A stretch of 64,000 nucleotides of DNA from a bacterium (GCA_024743115.1 JANSXC010000001.1:367628-431627), one strand, 5' to 3'. Counted from the first letter of the stretch, positions 9,218 through 18,300 are shown. Numbers and translations: made by a program. The notes: generated from the letters alone by a model not told the origin.

Positions 9218-10576
9218 TCAGAGCCAGCGCAACAGCAACGCGAGCACGCCGCGGAACTCCATCGCGAACGTACCGGGAATCGGCATCAGTCGGCGAATCT
9301 GGGCCAGCGTCAGCCAGCGATAGTGCGGCGAGTTCGGAATCTCGACGGCCGGGTCGAGCGCGACGATCTCGTAGTCGTTCTCGTCCTGGTAGAAGCGACC
9401 ACCCTCTTCGGACTGCCGGCAGGCGGCGACGAGGGTGGCCTGATCCGGGTCGCGGACGATCTCGCGCAGGCGGCTCTCGACTCGATCGGTCGCGTCGGGG
9501 TGTTCGCCGGGAACGATCGTGATCGACGCCGCACACTGCACGCCCTCGAGGAAGCCGATCTCGTGGCTCGCCTTGACGAGGAAGCGCAGGACGCCGGCCC
9601 TGTGCTGCAGAACGAGTGTCAGCCGGCCGACGCCGTGGCTGTCGATCAGCGGCTGATCCCAGGCCCGGATCTCGCGGCCCTCGGCTTCGACGCGGTACTG
9701 GCGCGCGCAGAATCCCAGCCGGGTCTCGTGCTCGCGGATCACGTCGGGTTCGAGCACCCAGTTCTCGAGTTCGCTGATCGGGACGACCTCTTGACGCGGG
9801 GAACTGCGCACGCGGAGGCGGGTCAGCCATCCCAGGACGTCGGCGTCGGTCGCTTCGTCGCGATCGGGAGCAGCGAGCCAGGAGCGTCGCAGGGCGCCGC
9901 CGAAGGTCCCGTCGGCGTGCTCACCGAACGGCGTCGGGTGGAGGTGTTGCCAATCGATGCCGCTGAGGACCGAACGCGCGTCGGTGTTGAGCACGTTGCT
10001 GGCGGTCGCGAACTCGCGGATCGCGTCGAGGTCGAACCAGCGATAGGTCGACGGCAGTTCACCGACGTCGTGGCCCGTCACGTCGACGACGACGTTGCGG
10101 TTGTACTTGCCGTAGTAGCGCGTCGCCTCTTCGGACTGCAGCTCGTCGTAGACGATCGGTGCGCGGTCGGTCGTGAACCAGTCGAGGAACGCGGTCGCGC
10201 CGCCGCCGTGCAGCCGCTTGTAGTTCGCCTCCGTCGACTGCACGGTCGGCGCGAGCTGCATGGCCTCGACGTTCCCAGGTTCGAGGCGGCCCTGGAACAG
10301 CACCTCGGTGCCGGCTGCGCCGCGTCGGATCAGGAAGCCGTTGATGGCCGTCTCGGGTTGCAACAGGATCAGCTGTTCCTGGCCGTCGAGTTCCGGCCGG
10401 CGCGACGTCACGCGCAGTCCGCCGACCGCGAAGAAGCCGCGTGTGCGATGGCGCAGGATGCCGTCCATGAATCGCCACTCCTGGGAGTCGGCGAACGGAA
10501 TCGGCGTGCAGCGAAACCCGCTGGCGCGCACCACGTCGCGACGCCAATCGGCCATCGAATCGAGCAACAGGGTCAC
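9218..10576 (-). CDS. NDP-hexose 2,3-dehydratase family protein
   Basis: About 452 residues with the internal twofold repeat of this family: each half has a mixed beta segment and a variant of a Glu-rich motif, GRLEPGNVEAMQLAPT in the first half and EIGFLEGVQCAASI in the second. Between them lies a Trp/His segment (DWQHLHPTPFG). Known members (EvaA and TylX3 type) dehydrate dTDP-4-keto-6-deoxyglucose at C2-C3, the first step to 2,6-dideoxysugars, and normally sit in antibiotic gene clusters. Here no other deoxysugar gene (4,6-dehydratase, 3-ketoreductase, aminotransferase) is next to it, only the GT61 transferase 15 bases downstream. ATG 10576 is the chosen start; ATG 10555 (MADWRRDV) is an alternative. 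Confidence 0.83.
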   Translation of the reverse strand: MTLLLDSMADWRRDVVRASGFRCTPIPFADSQEWRFMDGILRHRTRGFFAVGGLRVTSRRPELDGQEQLILLQPETAINGFLIRRGAAGTEVLFQGRLEPGNVEAMQLAPTVQSTEANYKRLHGGGATAFLDWFTTDRAPIVYDELQSEEATRYYGKYNRNVVVDVTGHDVGELPSTYRWFDLDAIREFATASNVLNTDARSVLSGIDWQHLHPTPFGEHADGTFGGALRRSWLAAPDRDEATDADVLGWLTRLRVRSSPRQEVVPISELENWVLEPDVIREHETRLGFCARQYRVEAEGREIRAWDQPLIDSHGVGRLTLVLQHRAGVLRFLVKASHEIGFLEGVQCAASITIVPGEHPDATDRVESRLREIVRDPDQATLVAACRQSEEGGRFYQDENDYEIVALDPAVEIPNSPHYRWLTLAQIRRLMPIPGTFAMEFRGVLALLLRWL

Positions 10577-10619
10577 GGTAAGGGCGCTATCGGCCCGCGT
10601 TTCCCCTTAGATTGAGCCC

Positions 10620-11213
10620 TTGAACTGGCTGGCGCATCTTCGGCTCGCACCCGCGGAGCCGCCGCTCGTGATGTTGGGCAACCTCTGCGGCGACTTCGTG
10701 CGTGGCGTAGAACTCGACAGTCTGGCCGAGCCGGTGCAGCGCGGCATCGCCCAGCATCGTGCGATCGACGCGTTCGTCGATTCGCATCCTGTCACCCGGC
10801 GCAGTTGCGCCCGGCTCACACCGCATCGGTTCGCCGGGGTGCTCGTCGACGTGTTCTACGATCACTACCTCGCGCGGCATTGGTCAGAGTTCGGGGACGG
10901 CCGGTCGCTGCGCGCTTTCGTGGACGCGGTGCACGATCTGCTCGCCGCGCACGTCGAGTATCTGCCGCCACGCCTGCAGCAGGTCTTGCCGGTGATGCGG
11001 CACGAAGACTGGCTCGCGAGCTACGCCGAACTCGATGGCATCGACCGAGTGCTGCGGCGCATGGCCGGCCGCGGCCGGCGCCGCTCCGTGCTCGCGGCAG
11101 CCGGTGCCGAACTGCGGGCCCACTACTCGGCGTTCGAAGAGGATTTTCGTGAGCTGTGGCCAGCGTTGCAGGCGCGGGCGCAAGCGTTCGTGCCATCGGA
11201 CACGGGGCGGTAA
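10620..11213 (+). CDS. acpH: Acyl carrier protein phosphodiesterase
   Basis: A 197-residue cytoplasmic hydrolase of the DUF479/AcpH family, which removes the 4'-phosphopantetheine arm from holo-ACP. Family features are in order: N-terminal MNWLAHLRLA, GNLCGDFVRG, then a metal-binding HRAIDAFVDSH segment and FYDHYLARHW, all part of the HD-like metal site. The length matches the family (about 190-200). The start is TTG 10620, since the conserved MNWLAH begins there and no ATG or GTG is near. It is divergent from the 2,3-dehydratase gene, with 43 bases between them. A hairpin follows 21 bases after the stop. Confidence 0.88.
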   Translation: MNWLAHLRLAPAEPPLVMLGNLCGDFVRGVELDSLAEPVQRGIAQHRAIDAFVDSHPVTRRSCARLTPHRFAGVLVDVFYDHYLARHWSEFGDGRSLRAFVDAVHDLLAAHVEYLPPRLQQVLPVMRHEDWLASYAELDGIDRVLRRMAGRGRRRSVLAAAGAELRAHYSAFEEDFRELWPALQARAQAFVPSDTGR

Positions 11214-11234
11214 GCCCGCTCCTGAGCGCGGGAA

Positions 11235-11253
11235 CCCCCAATGCCATTGGGGG
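11235..11253. terminator. Perfect hairpin after acpH
   Basis: Nine-base arms CCCCCAATG and CATTGGGGG separated by a single C make a near-perfect palindrome (in practice an 8-bp stem with a 3-base loop). It lies 21 bases after the acpH stop and 44 bases before the next start. No T-run follows, so it is either a weak terminator, an operator or an mRNA 3'-end stabiliser. Confidence 0.5.
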
Positions 11254-11296
11254 ACTTGCCGTAACCCGGTCGAGGCCGTGGGCTACATGCCGTCCC

Positions 11297-13816
11297 ATGA
11301 TGCCTCCCCGATTCCGTGCCGCGGGTTTGCCCGCGGCGGTTTCCGCTCTCGTTTTCTCCTGCGCCCTTACGGCCCAGTCGACCGGTGCCCGGGCCTGCAC
11401 GAGCGACTGGCTGCCGGGCTTCGGTCTCGCGGGGCTCGGGGCGTCGCCGACAGCGAGCGTGCGGTGGGATCCGGATGGCGCCGGACCGCTCGGCGAGCAC
11501 GTCGTGCTCGGTGGGCGCTTCAAGATCGCTGGCGATACCTCGGCCCAGGGGGTCGCGATGGTCGATCCCGTCACGGGTGAGTGGACGGCGCTCGCGACCC
11601 GTTTCGAAGGCTCGATCACCTCATTCGCCGTGGTCGGTAGCGACCTGATCGTTGCAGGTGCGTTCAGCGGGGTCGATGGCGTGCTGGTGCGGAACATCGC
11701 GCGCTTCGATGGCGCGAACTGGTCGTCCCTCGGCAGCGGACTCGGTCAACTGGTCAACGATCTGGCCGTCGCAGCGAACGGCGATCTCTACGCTGGCGGT
11801 GTGTTCACGTCGGCCGGCAGCGTGACAGCCTTGCGGATTGCGCGCTGGGACGGCTCGGCGTGGCATGGTGTCGGGGGCGGCGTCAATGGCAGCGTAGAAG
11901 GCGTCGCGGTTCTGCCGAACGGCGACGTCACGGTGATTGGTGCCATGACGTCGGCGGGAAATGGCGGCGTCGCCGTCAACCGTGCCGCGCGCTGGAACGG
12001 CACGGCGTGGTCCGCGATGGGCAGCGGTCCCAACCTGTTCCTGATGTCGGACCTGTTCGTCGATTCGGCTGGTGAGCTCTATGCGGTTGGCACCGGCTCG
12101 GCGGTGCAGCGCTGGAACGGCACGTCGTGGGTCGGGTTGTCCGTGTTGCCCGGATCCATCGAAACGATCGGGCAGCTGAGCAATGGCGACCTCATCGCGG
12201 GTGGTTTGTTCACCACGGCGGGTCCCAACGATGGCTACCTGGCGCGGTGGAATGGCACGAGTTGGCAGACGCTCGCCGGGCCGGACAACACCGTTCGGAC
12301 GCTGCAGGTGCTGGCGGGCGATCGCGTCGTGATCGGTGGCCGGTTTCGTGAGGCCGACGGTCGGCCCGCGGTGCACACGGCGCTCTGGACGGCGAGCGGT
12401 TCCTACCCGCTCGCCTCGGGCATGGACGGCAATGTCGTTGCGATGCACGTGCTGCAGAACGGCGATCTCGTGGGCGGCGGCGGGTTCCGGATCATCGACG
12501 GAGTTGCTGCTGCCGGTGTGGCACGCTTCGACGGTTCGCGTTGGCATCCCTACAGGGGCGGCACGAACGGTGCCGTGCGCGCGATCACCGTGATGCCCAA
12601 TGGCGATCTGATCGTGGGCGGCGAGTTCACCGAGGTCGATGGCATCCCGGCGGCGCACGTCGCCCGGTTCGACGGCTCCCGTTGGTACTCGCTCGGCACC
12701 GGGATGAACGACAACATCTGGGCGTTGACCGTGACGCCGGCGGGAGACATCGTCGCTGGTGGTCAGTTCACGACGGCTGGTGGCGTTTCCTGTGACCATG
12801 TCGCGCGCTGGGACGGGACGGCGTGGCAGCCGATGGGCGGCGGTATGGACGGTTTCGTGTTCGCACTCGCGGTGACGCCCACGGGTCAGCTCGTGGCCGG
12901 TGGTCGCTTCGTGACCGCGAGCGGCAGTCAGGCGTTGCGGGTGGCGACCTGGGATGGTGCGGCGTGGTCGGGGATCGGTGGCGGTCTCGGCAGCGTCAAC
13001 CCGTTCGAGACGGTCTATGCCCTCGACTGGCTCGATGGGCGGTTGATCGCCGGCGGTGACTTCAGGCTCGCGCCCGTCGTGAACGCGGGCGGCATGGCGG
13101 AATGGAACGGCCAGAGCTGGGTTGCGCTCGGGGGCGGGCTCGCAGGCACGGCCGGCACCGTCTACACACTCGGCGAACTGCCGAACGGCGATATCGTCAT
13201 CGGCGGCGCGCTGCGTTCGACGCCGCCACTGCCCGATGATCGGCTCCTGCGCTGGGACGGTTCGAGCTGGCAGGCGATTGGTGGCAGTCTGGACAACGTG
13301 CCGTGGGCGATCGCGATGCACGGCGCGGACACGCTCGCGGTCGGTGGCACGTTCCGCAACGTCGACGGCATGGTCTCGGCCGGCTTCGCGCGCTACCGGA
13401 CGAGCTGTCCCGGGACCGTGACCGAGCAGCTCATGCCATGCGTCGGCCCTGCCGGCCCGCTCGCGCTCGCGGCCAGCGCCGGGCCGTGGATCGGCACGAC
13501 GATCGAGCTGGCGGCGACCGGGTTCGCGGCGCAGTCGTTCGGCGCGGCTCTGATCGGTCTGACCTCACCGGGCACGCCGCTCGGCCTGCTGCACCCGACC
13601 GCGCTGCCGAACTGCCGACTGCTCGCGAGCTCGGAATCGGTGAGCTTCGTGGTGCCGAGCGCCGGCGCGGCGGCGATCCCGTTCACGGTCCCGAACGACC
13701 CCGTGTTCGGGGGCATCACGCTCCACGCCCAGTTCCTGCAGGCGGGACTCGTCGGTGGTGCGGTGCAGACGCTGAGCGGATCGAACGGGTTGGAGCTTGC
13801 GATCGGCGTGTTCTGA
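11297..13816 (+). CDS. Secreted beta-propeller protein with Rax2-like repeats
   Basis: About 839 residues, exported (MMPPRFRAAGLPAAVSALVF, cleavage near TAQS). Most of the protein is some 14 copies of a ~45-residue unit: W-(D/N)-G-x-x-W plus 'lGgG', then 'v.al.v.pnGdl.vgG.Ft.a.g' and 'vArwdG'. This is the pattern of the Rax2-like and delta-60 type propellers. The last ~130 residues form a separate domain with CVGPAGPLAL and a C-terminal beta-rich part, a tail seen on other secreted proteins of this lineage. The start is ATG 11297 (or 11300), because the frame upstream is not coding-like and lacks a signal peptide. A second, shorter protein of the same design follows. Probable role: extracellular or surface binding; no ligand can be named. 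Confidence 0.8.
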   Translation: MMPPRFRAAGLPAAVSALVFSCALTAQSTGARACTSDWLPGFGLAGLGASPTASVRWDPDGAGPLGEHVVLGGRFKIAGDTSAQGVAMVDPVTGEWTALATRFEGSITSFAVVGSDLIVAGAFSGVDGVLVRNIARFDGANWSSLGSGLGQLVNDLAVAANGDLYAGGVFTSAGSVTALRIARWDGSAWHGVGGGVNGSVEGVAVLPNGDVTVIGAMTSAGNGGVAVNRAARWNGTAWSAMGSGPNLFLMSDLFVDSAGELYAVGTGSAVQRWNGTSWVGLSVLPGSIETIGQLSNGDLIAGGLFTTAGPNDGYLARWNGTSWQTLAGPDNTVRTLQVLAGDRVVIGGRFREADGRPAVHTALWTASGSYPLASGMDGNVVAMHVLQNGDLVGGGGFRIIDGVAAAGVARFDGSRWHPYRGGTNGAVRAITVMPNGDLIVGGEFTEVDGIPAAHVARFDGSRWYSLGTGMNDNIWALTVTPAGDIVAGGQFTTAGGVSCDHVARWDGTAWQPMGGGMDGFVFALAVTPTGQLVAGGRFVTASGSQALRVATWDGAAWSGIGGGLGSVNPFETVYALDWLDGRLIAGGDFRLAPVVNAGGMAEWNGQSWVALGGGLAGTAGTVYTLGELPNGDIVIGGALRSTPPLPDDRLLRWDGSSWQAIGGSLDNVPWAIAMHGADTLAVGGTFRNVDGMVSAGFARYRTSCPGTVTEQLMPCVGPAGPLALAASAGPWIGTTIELAATGFAAQSFGAALIGLTSPGTPLGLLHPTALPNCRLLASSESVSFVVPSAGAAAIPFTVPNDPVFGGITLHAQFLQAGLVGGAVQTLSGSNGLELAIGVF

Positions 13817-13822
13817 GCCGCG

Positions 13823-13841
13823 TTGCTCGCTTCGCGAGCAA
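13823..13841. terminator. Hairpin terminator candidate
   Basis: A perfect 8-bp stem (TTGCTCGC / GCGAGCAA) with a TTC loop, starting 6 bases after the stop of the large propeller gene. Three A's and no T-run follow, so it may stop transcription with help or protect the 3' end. It separates the two propeller genes. Confidence 0.55.
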
Positions 13842-13956
13842 ACCTGCGCCGGACCACGCCGAGCACTTCGGCGCTCCGCTTGGGTTCTGAGGCGCCGCGG
13901 CGCGGCTGTGCGCCTGGGGTTGAGCTGCTACCCTGGAGTCGATCCGCCACGTTGTG

Positions 13957-15060
13957 ATGTTTCTTCGTTCTGCGAGCGTTCTCTTCGGTCTCGCGACTGT
14001 GCTCGCCGCGCAGTCGCCGGGTTGGCAGTTCGGCATTCTCGGCCGGGATCCGCAGCTGTTCGAGCAGACCGAGGTGCATGCGCTCGCGCTCTACGATCCC
14101 GACCGCGCCGGGCCTGCCGGGCCGCACGTCGTGGTGGCCGGTGGTTCGTCGGTGGAATCGAATCCGCTGTACCCCGGGGTTGCGCTCTATGACCCGGCGA
14201 CCGGCAACTGGCGAGAACTCGCTGAGGGTGTCGACGGCGTCGTGCGGGCGGTGCGCGTGGGGCCGACCGGCGACCTGTTCGCCGCGGGTGACTTCGTGGA
14301 GGCGGGGGGCGCGCCCGCGAGTCGGATCGCCCGCTGGGACGGTGAGCGCTGGCACGCACTCGGCCTCGGGCTTGACGAGCAGACCGGTTCGGGGGTGCGG
14401 GCGTTCGTGGTCACCGGGAAGGGCACGGTGCACGTCGCCGGAGCGTTCGAGGTCGCCGGCGCGGTCACTGCCAGCGGTGTGGCGAGCTACGCCGGGGGGC
14501 GGTGGGCAGCGCTGGGGCTGGGCGTCGAGGGTGCGGTCCGCACCGCGAGTCTGCTGACCACCGGCGATCTGGCGGTGGCGGGGACGTTCGAGTTCGCCGG
14601 CAACTCCTACTGCAGCAACGTCGCGCGCTGGGACGGCCAGGTCTGGCATCCGCTCGGGCTGGGCATCGAAGGAATGGTTCACGCCGCGCTCGCCCTGCCC
14701 AACGGGGGGCTCGTGGTTGGTGGTCGATTCGAGTTCGCGGGTGCTCAGCGGGTTGCCAACGTCGCGCGTTGGAATGGCAAGGAGTGGCTTGCGATGGCGC
14801 CGGGAATCGATTGCACGGTGACGGGCCTCGCGCGGCTGCAGGGCTCTGGGCTTGCTGCGAGCACGGCCACGTGCGGTGTGTTTCGTTGGGATGGTGAGGT
14901 CTGGCACGAGGTCGCGGGCGCCGCGACGCCCGGCGGACTCGACGGCTATCTCCATACGCTACTGGCTGCACCGGATGGCAAGCTGTTTGCGGGTGGCGAG
15001 GGGCTCTACTGCTGGGGTGGCAGCGAGTGGGAGACGTTGCTCGAGCGCGAGGTGTATTGA
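13957..15060 (+). CDS. Secreted beta-propeller protein with Rax2-like repeats (short)
   Basis: A 367-residue paralogue of the preceding gene. The signal peptide is MFLRSASVLFGLATVLAAQS. About six to seven repeats follow, each with 'iArWdGe.WhaLGlGl' and 'v.GtFe.Ag', enough for one propeller. The C-terminal tail domain of the larger neighbour is missing, so the protein ends with the propeller. I start at ATG 13957; a GTG codon just before it (13954) is in frame. Two unequal copies side by side suggest duplication followed by repeat expansion or loss. Function unknown; export and repeat fold are supported by the sequence. Confidence 0.8.
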   Translation: MFLRSASVLFGLATVLAAQSPGWQFGILGRDPQLFEQTEVHALALYDPDRAGPAGPHVVVAGGSSVESNPLYPGVALYDPATGNWRELAEGVDGVVRAVRVGPTGDLFAAGDFVEAGGAPASRIARWDGERWHALGLGLDEQTGSGVRAFVVTGKGTVHVAGAFEVAGAVTASGVASYAGGRWAALGLGVEGAVRTASLLTTGDLAVAGTFEFAGNSYCSNVARWDGQVWHPLGLGIEGMVHAALALPNGGLVVGGRFEFAGAQRVANVARWNGKEWLAMAPGIDCTVTGLARLQGSGLAASTATCGVFRWDGEVWHEVAGAATPGGLDGYLHTLLAAPDGKLFAGGEGLYCWGGSEWETLLEREVY

Positions 15061-15102
15061 GCTGGATCGTGCACGCCGCTCAGGTCCTGACGCTCCCGGA
15101 CT

Positions 15103-16044
15103 TCACGCTTCGGCAAGGAACAGGCAGCCGGCATCGGGCTGCCTTGCGAGCGATTCGGGCGCAAGATTCTCGGCCGCGGTCGTCAGCAGGACGAACCGGC
15201 CTTCCTGGCTTTCGAGCCATACCGGGCAGGTGACCTGCGCGGCTCCGGGGGTCCGATACTCGGCGAGCACTTCGCCGGTTGCCAGCGAGCAGCGCAGCGC
15301 GCGGCCGGCCGCCACGAACTCGGGGTCGAACATCGCGATCACGACCTCGTCGCGGCCCGGAACCTGCACCATGCCGTCGGGTACCGCGCGTTCGCCGGTC
15401 AGATCGATCGCGATCTCGCCGGCGCTGAGCTGGCCCGTCGCAACGTCGAGTTCGTAGCGGCGGACGACGCGGGTCGGGGAGTCGATGTCGAACAGTTCGA
15501 GTCGCGGAGTCGCGTCGGACGCCGCGGTGGGCAGCTCACGCAGCACCTTGCCGTTGCTGCACAACGCGTCGCGACGCAACTGCAGTAGCTCGCCATCGTG
15601 CTGTCGCAGGAAGTAGAGCCCGCCCTTGTGCTCCGCGAATGCGGTGTCCTTCATGCCGAAGACGATGCCGTGGGCGCTCGGTTCCCCGTCGTTGATGATC
15701 GTGCCTTCGCAGTGATCGTCGAGACCTGTGACTACTTCGTCGAACTCACCGGACTGCAGGTTCAGCCAGCCGAGTGAGCGTTCCATGCCGAGCAGGACCA
15801 CGTTCGGATCCTCGCTCGGGAGCGCGAAGCCCGGCCGTCCCGGCAGATCCGTGACCTGGCTTTCACCGGTTTCGAGATCGAACGTGTGGATCGCGCCGCG
15901 GGTCGCGAGTTCGCCGGTCGCGCCGCACTGAATCGTGATCCAGAGCAGTCGGCCATCGGGCAACACGCGCGGGCCTTCGGGCAGGTAGCCGTGCTCGGGC
16001 GCCGGTCGCACGAGCACGCGCGCCTCACGAACGATGGCCGTCAT
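15103..16044 (-). CDS. SMP-30/gluconolactonase-family protein
   Basis: A 313-residue six-bladed propeller protein without a signal peptide. Family landmarks: LPEGPRVLPDG with the metal-binding Glu near the N-terminus, a central AHGIVFGMKDTAF segment, LCSNGKV in place of the usual (i/l)-x-x-pNGi segment, and a late VPDGMVQ segment carrying the Asp of the metal site. Known members are lactonases or metal-dependent esterases acting on sugar lactones; some planctomycete members are of unknown substrate. The gene lies 48 bases downstream of the radical SAM gene on the same strand and could be its co-transcribed partner. It converges with the short propeller gene. Confidence 0.78.
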   Translation of the reverse strand: MTAIVREARVLVRPAPEHGYLPEGPRVLPDGRLLWITIQCGATGELATRGAIHTFDLETGESQVTDLPGRPGFALPSEDPNVVLLGMERSLGWLNLQSGEFDEVVTGLDDHCEGTIINDGEPSAHGIVFGMKDTAFAEHKGGLYFLRQHDGELLQLRRDALCSNGKVLRELPTAASDATPRLELFDIDSPTRVVRRYELDVATGQLSAGEIAIDLTGERAVPDGMVQVPGRDEVVIAMFDPEFVAAGRALRCSLATGEVLAEYRTPGAAQVTCPVWLESQEGRFVLLTTAAENLAPESLARQPDAGCLFLAEA

Positions 16045-16092
16045 GATGCCGTCCGATGGTCGTCCCGGGGGCCGTCGAATGCGCGTTGCGGA

Positions 16093-17202
16093 TCAACTGC
16101 TGGCAGGAGTCGTCGGCTTGGGCTTCAGCTTGACGTACTCCTTGGCGATCTTGGGGATCATCTTCGGGTTGAAGAGCGTGTTGGTCATCATGAAGCACTC
16201 GTGCGTGCAGTGACACTTCCACGCTTTGATGTCCGCCTTGATCTGCTTTGCCTCGGGCGATTCGAGGACCTTCATGACGTCGAAGTCATGGTCCTTGACG
16301 TTGCCCATGTTCATCTCGAACTCCTCGCACGGATGCACCTGGCCGTCCGCGGCGATCACGACGTTGAGCGTGCCCGCGTAGCAGTTGGACAGGCGCTTCT
16401 CGGCCTGCGCGGTATCGAAGATGAGCTGGCGCTGCACGATGTCCTGCGCGGCCTTCCACTTGCCGCCAGGGAAGCGGTAGACGGGTAGCTCGCGGTTCTT
16501 GACGCGTTCTTCGAGCTTGAGAACCGCGGCCTTGTACTTCTCGAGCTGCACGTTCTTGAGCTCGGGGCTCGGCATGTCGCCGCGCGCGAGCGACACCGTG
16601 TGGGTCGTGATGCGCGGCATCGTCTCGGCGATCGTGTCGATGAAGCCGTCGACCATGTCCTGGTTGTCCGAGCACAGCACCGTGTTGACGCCGAGGTCGA
16701 AGTTGGGGAACTCGTCGAGCAGGTCGGCGAGCCCTTCGTAGGTCGCCATCGCTTTGTCGTAGCAGCCCTTCACGACGCGCATCTTGTCGTGGTACTCCGG
16801 CGGGCCGTCGAGCGAGATCTTCGCGACGAGCCGGCTATCGGGGCACGACTTGCAGAGCCGTCGCATCGTGTCGACGATCTTGCTCGTCATGATCCCGTTG
16901 GTCGGGAACAGCATCACGACGGGCTTGTTGTTGCGATAGAACGTCTCGACGATCTCGGGGAAGTCCTTGCGGACGAAGATCTCACCGCCCGAGAACGACA
17001 GCCACAGCAGGTTCGGCAGTGACTTGCTCATCCGATCGATCTCGGGGAGCGTCAGTTCGCCCGGTGCGGGGCCGTCCTCGCGCCAGATGTAGAAGCAGAA
17101 CGGGCATGCTGCATTGCAGATCTTCGTGACGAAGAACGTCACGTGGATCGGCTTGCGCTTCATGAAGATGGAGTCGACGTGTCGCAGCGGCGAGAACGGC
17201 AC
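16093..17202 (-). CDS. Radical SAM protein with C-terminal Cys-rich (SPASM-like) region
   Basis: About 369 residues. The 4Fe-4S/SAM motif CxxxCxxC appears as CNAACPFC at about residues 25-32, followed by the SGGE segment that contacts SAM. The C-terminal region has further Cys residues (CYAGTLN, HPCEEF, KCHCTHEC) arranged like a SPASM/twitch domain binding an extra cluster. I chose GTG 17202, giving VPFSPLRHVDSIFMKRKP, because this pre-motif segment looks conserved and the start overlaps the GT2 stop codon by one base (TAGTG), implying translational coupling. ATG 17163 would cut 13 residues. Together with the GT2 gene it probably modifies a glycan or a peptide linked to it; the substrate is unknown. 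Confidence 0.85.
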   Translation of the reverse strand: MPFSPLRHVDSIFMKRKPIHVTFFVTKICNAACPFCFYIWREDGPAPGELTLPEIDRMSKSLPNLLWLSFSGGEIFVRKDFPEIVETFYRNNKPVVMLFPTNGIMTSKIVDTMRRLCKSCPDSRLVAKISLDGPPEYHDKMRVVKGCYDKAMATYEGLADLLDEFPNFDLGVNTVLCSDNQDMVDGFIDTIAETMPRITTHTVSLARGDMPSPELKNVQLEKYKAAVLKLEERVKNRELPVYRFPGGKWKAAQDIVQRQLIFDTAQAEKRLSNCYAGTLNVVIAADGQVHPCEEFEMNMGNVKDHDFDVMKVLESPEAKQIKADIKAWKCHCTHECFMMTNTLFNPKMIPKIAKEYVKLKPKPTTPASS

Positions 17203-18191
17203 TAGAGCACTCCTTTGCGAGGGTATTCGAGGATGCCGATCACGGCACCGAGCCCGACCGGGATCGGGTAGATCGCGAACAGGTATAGCATGGCCGGCAG
17301 CAGCAGCGCCAAGCCTCCCGCCCGTGCGAAGGCGCGCAGCAGGCCGAGCGACACGACGAGGTTTGCGGCCCAGAGGATCGGCAGTGGCCAGAGCCACCAG
17401 TTACCCCCTAGGACGAGCCAGCCGATCAGCAAGAGCAGGGACAGGCCGAGCACCGCCGTCGCCGTCTTGAGTTCGAACGAGGCCGTGCCGGAGTCGGTGA
17501 AGACGTCCTTGTTGTGGAGGGAGTAGCGCGTCCAGAAGCGCGACTTCTTGAACGCGTTCCGCAGCGAACGCCACGCCGAGAAGTTGAAGACGTGGCGCAC
17601 GAGAATCGTGGGCTCCATCACGAGTCGGTGGCCGGTCTTGCGCAGTCGATGGGCGTATTCCACGTCCTCGATGATCGGCATGAAGCTCTCCGGGAATCCA
17701 CCCGTCGCGAGAAACGTGTCACGGCGCATGACGAGCGCGTGCGAGGCGATGTAGTCCGGCGCCGCGGAGTACTTGGTCTCGCTGTGGTGGATGAACGCGG
17801 ACTGGAACTTGCCGAAGAAGTTCTCGCCCGGGGCGCTGAGCGTATAGGTGCCGCCGATCACGGTCAGCGGATCGACGTTGGTCATCGCGTTGGCGGCGTT
17901 CTTCACCGCGTCGGGCTGCAGCAGGCAGTCGGCGTCGATGAAGAACAGGATCTCACCCGTTGCCGCGTTCGCACCGGCGTTGCGGGCTGCGGCGGCCCCG
18001 CCGTGATCCCGCTCGAGCAGGCGAACGCGATCGAACTCTTTGACGATCTGTACGGTCTCGTCGGTCGAGCCGTCGTCGCAGACCACGATCTCGAATTCCT
18101 CCCCGAAGTCCGATGCGAGCGCTGCGTCGAGGCAGTCCCGGATCGTGAGCCGGCCGTTCAGGACCGGGATGACAACGGAGATCAGCGGCAT
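17202..18191 (-). CDS. GT2-family glycosyltransferase with C-terminal membrane helices
   Basis: A 329-residue membrane-bound transferase. The GT-A domain opens with ISVVIPVLNG; CDDGSTDET and FFIDADCLLQ (DxD) bind the nucleotide sugar and metal; and EDVEYAHRLRKTG is the conserved ED catalytic-base region. After residue ~240 there are three or four hydrophobic helices, so the enzyme probably works at the inner face of the cytoplasmic membrane. Its stop codon overlaps the start of the radical SAM gene by one base. It is divergent from rnhA with about 110 bases between. Donor and acceptor sugars are not evident. Confidence 0.87.
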   Translation of the reverse strand: MPLISVVIPVLNGRLTIRDCLDAALASDFGEEFEIVVCDDGSTDETVQIVKEFDRVRLLERDHGGAAAARNAGANAATGEILFFIDADCLLQPDAVKNAANAMTNVDPLTVIGGTYTLSAPGENFFGKFQSAFIHHSETKYSAAPDYIASHALVMRRDTFLATGGFPESFMPIIEDVEYAHRLRKTGHRLVMEPTILVRHVFNFSAWRSLRNAFKKSRFWTRYSLHNKDVFTDSGTASFELKTATAVLGLSLLLLIGWLVLGGNWWLWPLPILWAANLVVSLGLLRAFARAGGLALLLPAMLYLFAIYPIPVGLGAVIGILEYPRKGVL

Positions 18192-18300
18192 CGCGTGAGA
18201 GACAGGAGCGGTGGCACGGGCGGGTGCGAAGGGCGAGGAAGACTATCTCACGGCCTTCGGTCGGCCAGAAGTTGTCGCGAGAACCCGCGCCGAGTATTCG

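Noticed and set aside
8783..10615. 610-residue plus-strand frame
   Set aside because: It is antisense to the GT61 and 2,3-dehydratase genes, both of which show family motifs.
11621..14955. Two long minus-strand frames (11621-13321 and 13393-14955)
   Set aside because: They are antisense shadows of the repeat propeller genes; the repetition in them just mirrors the plus-strand repeats.
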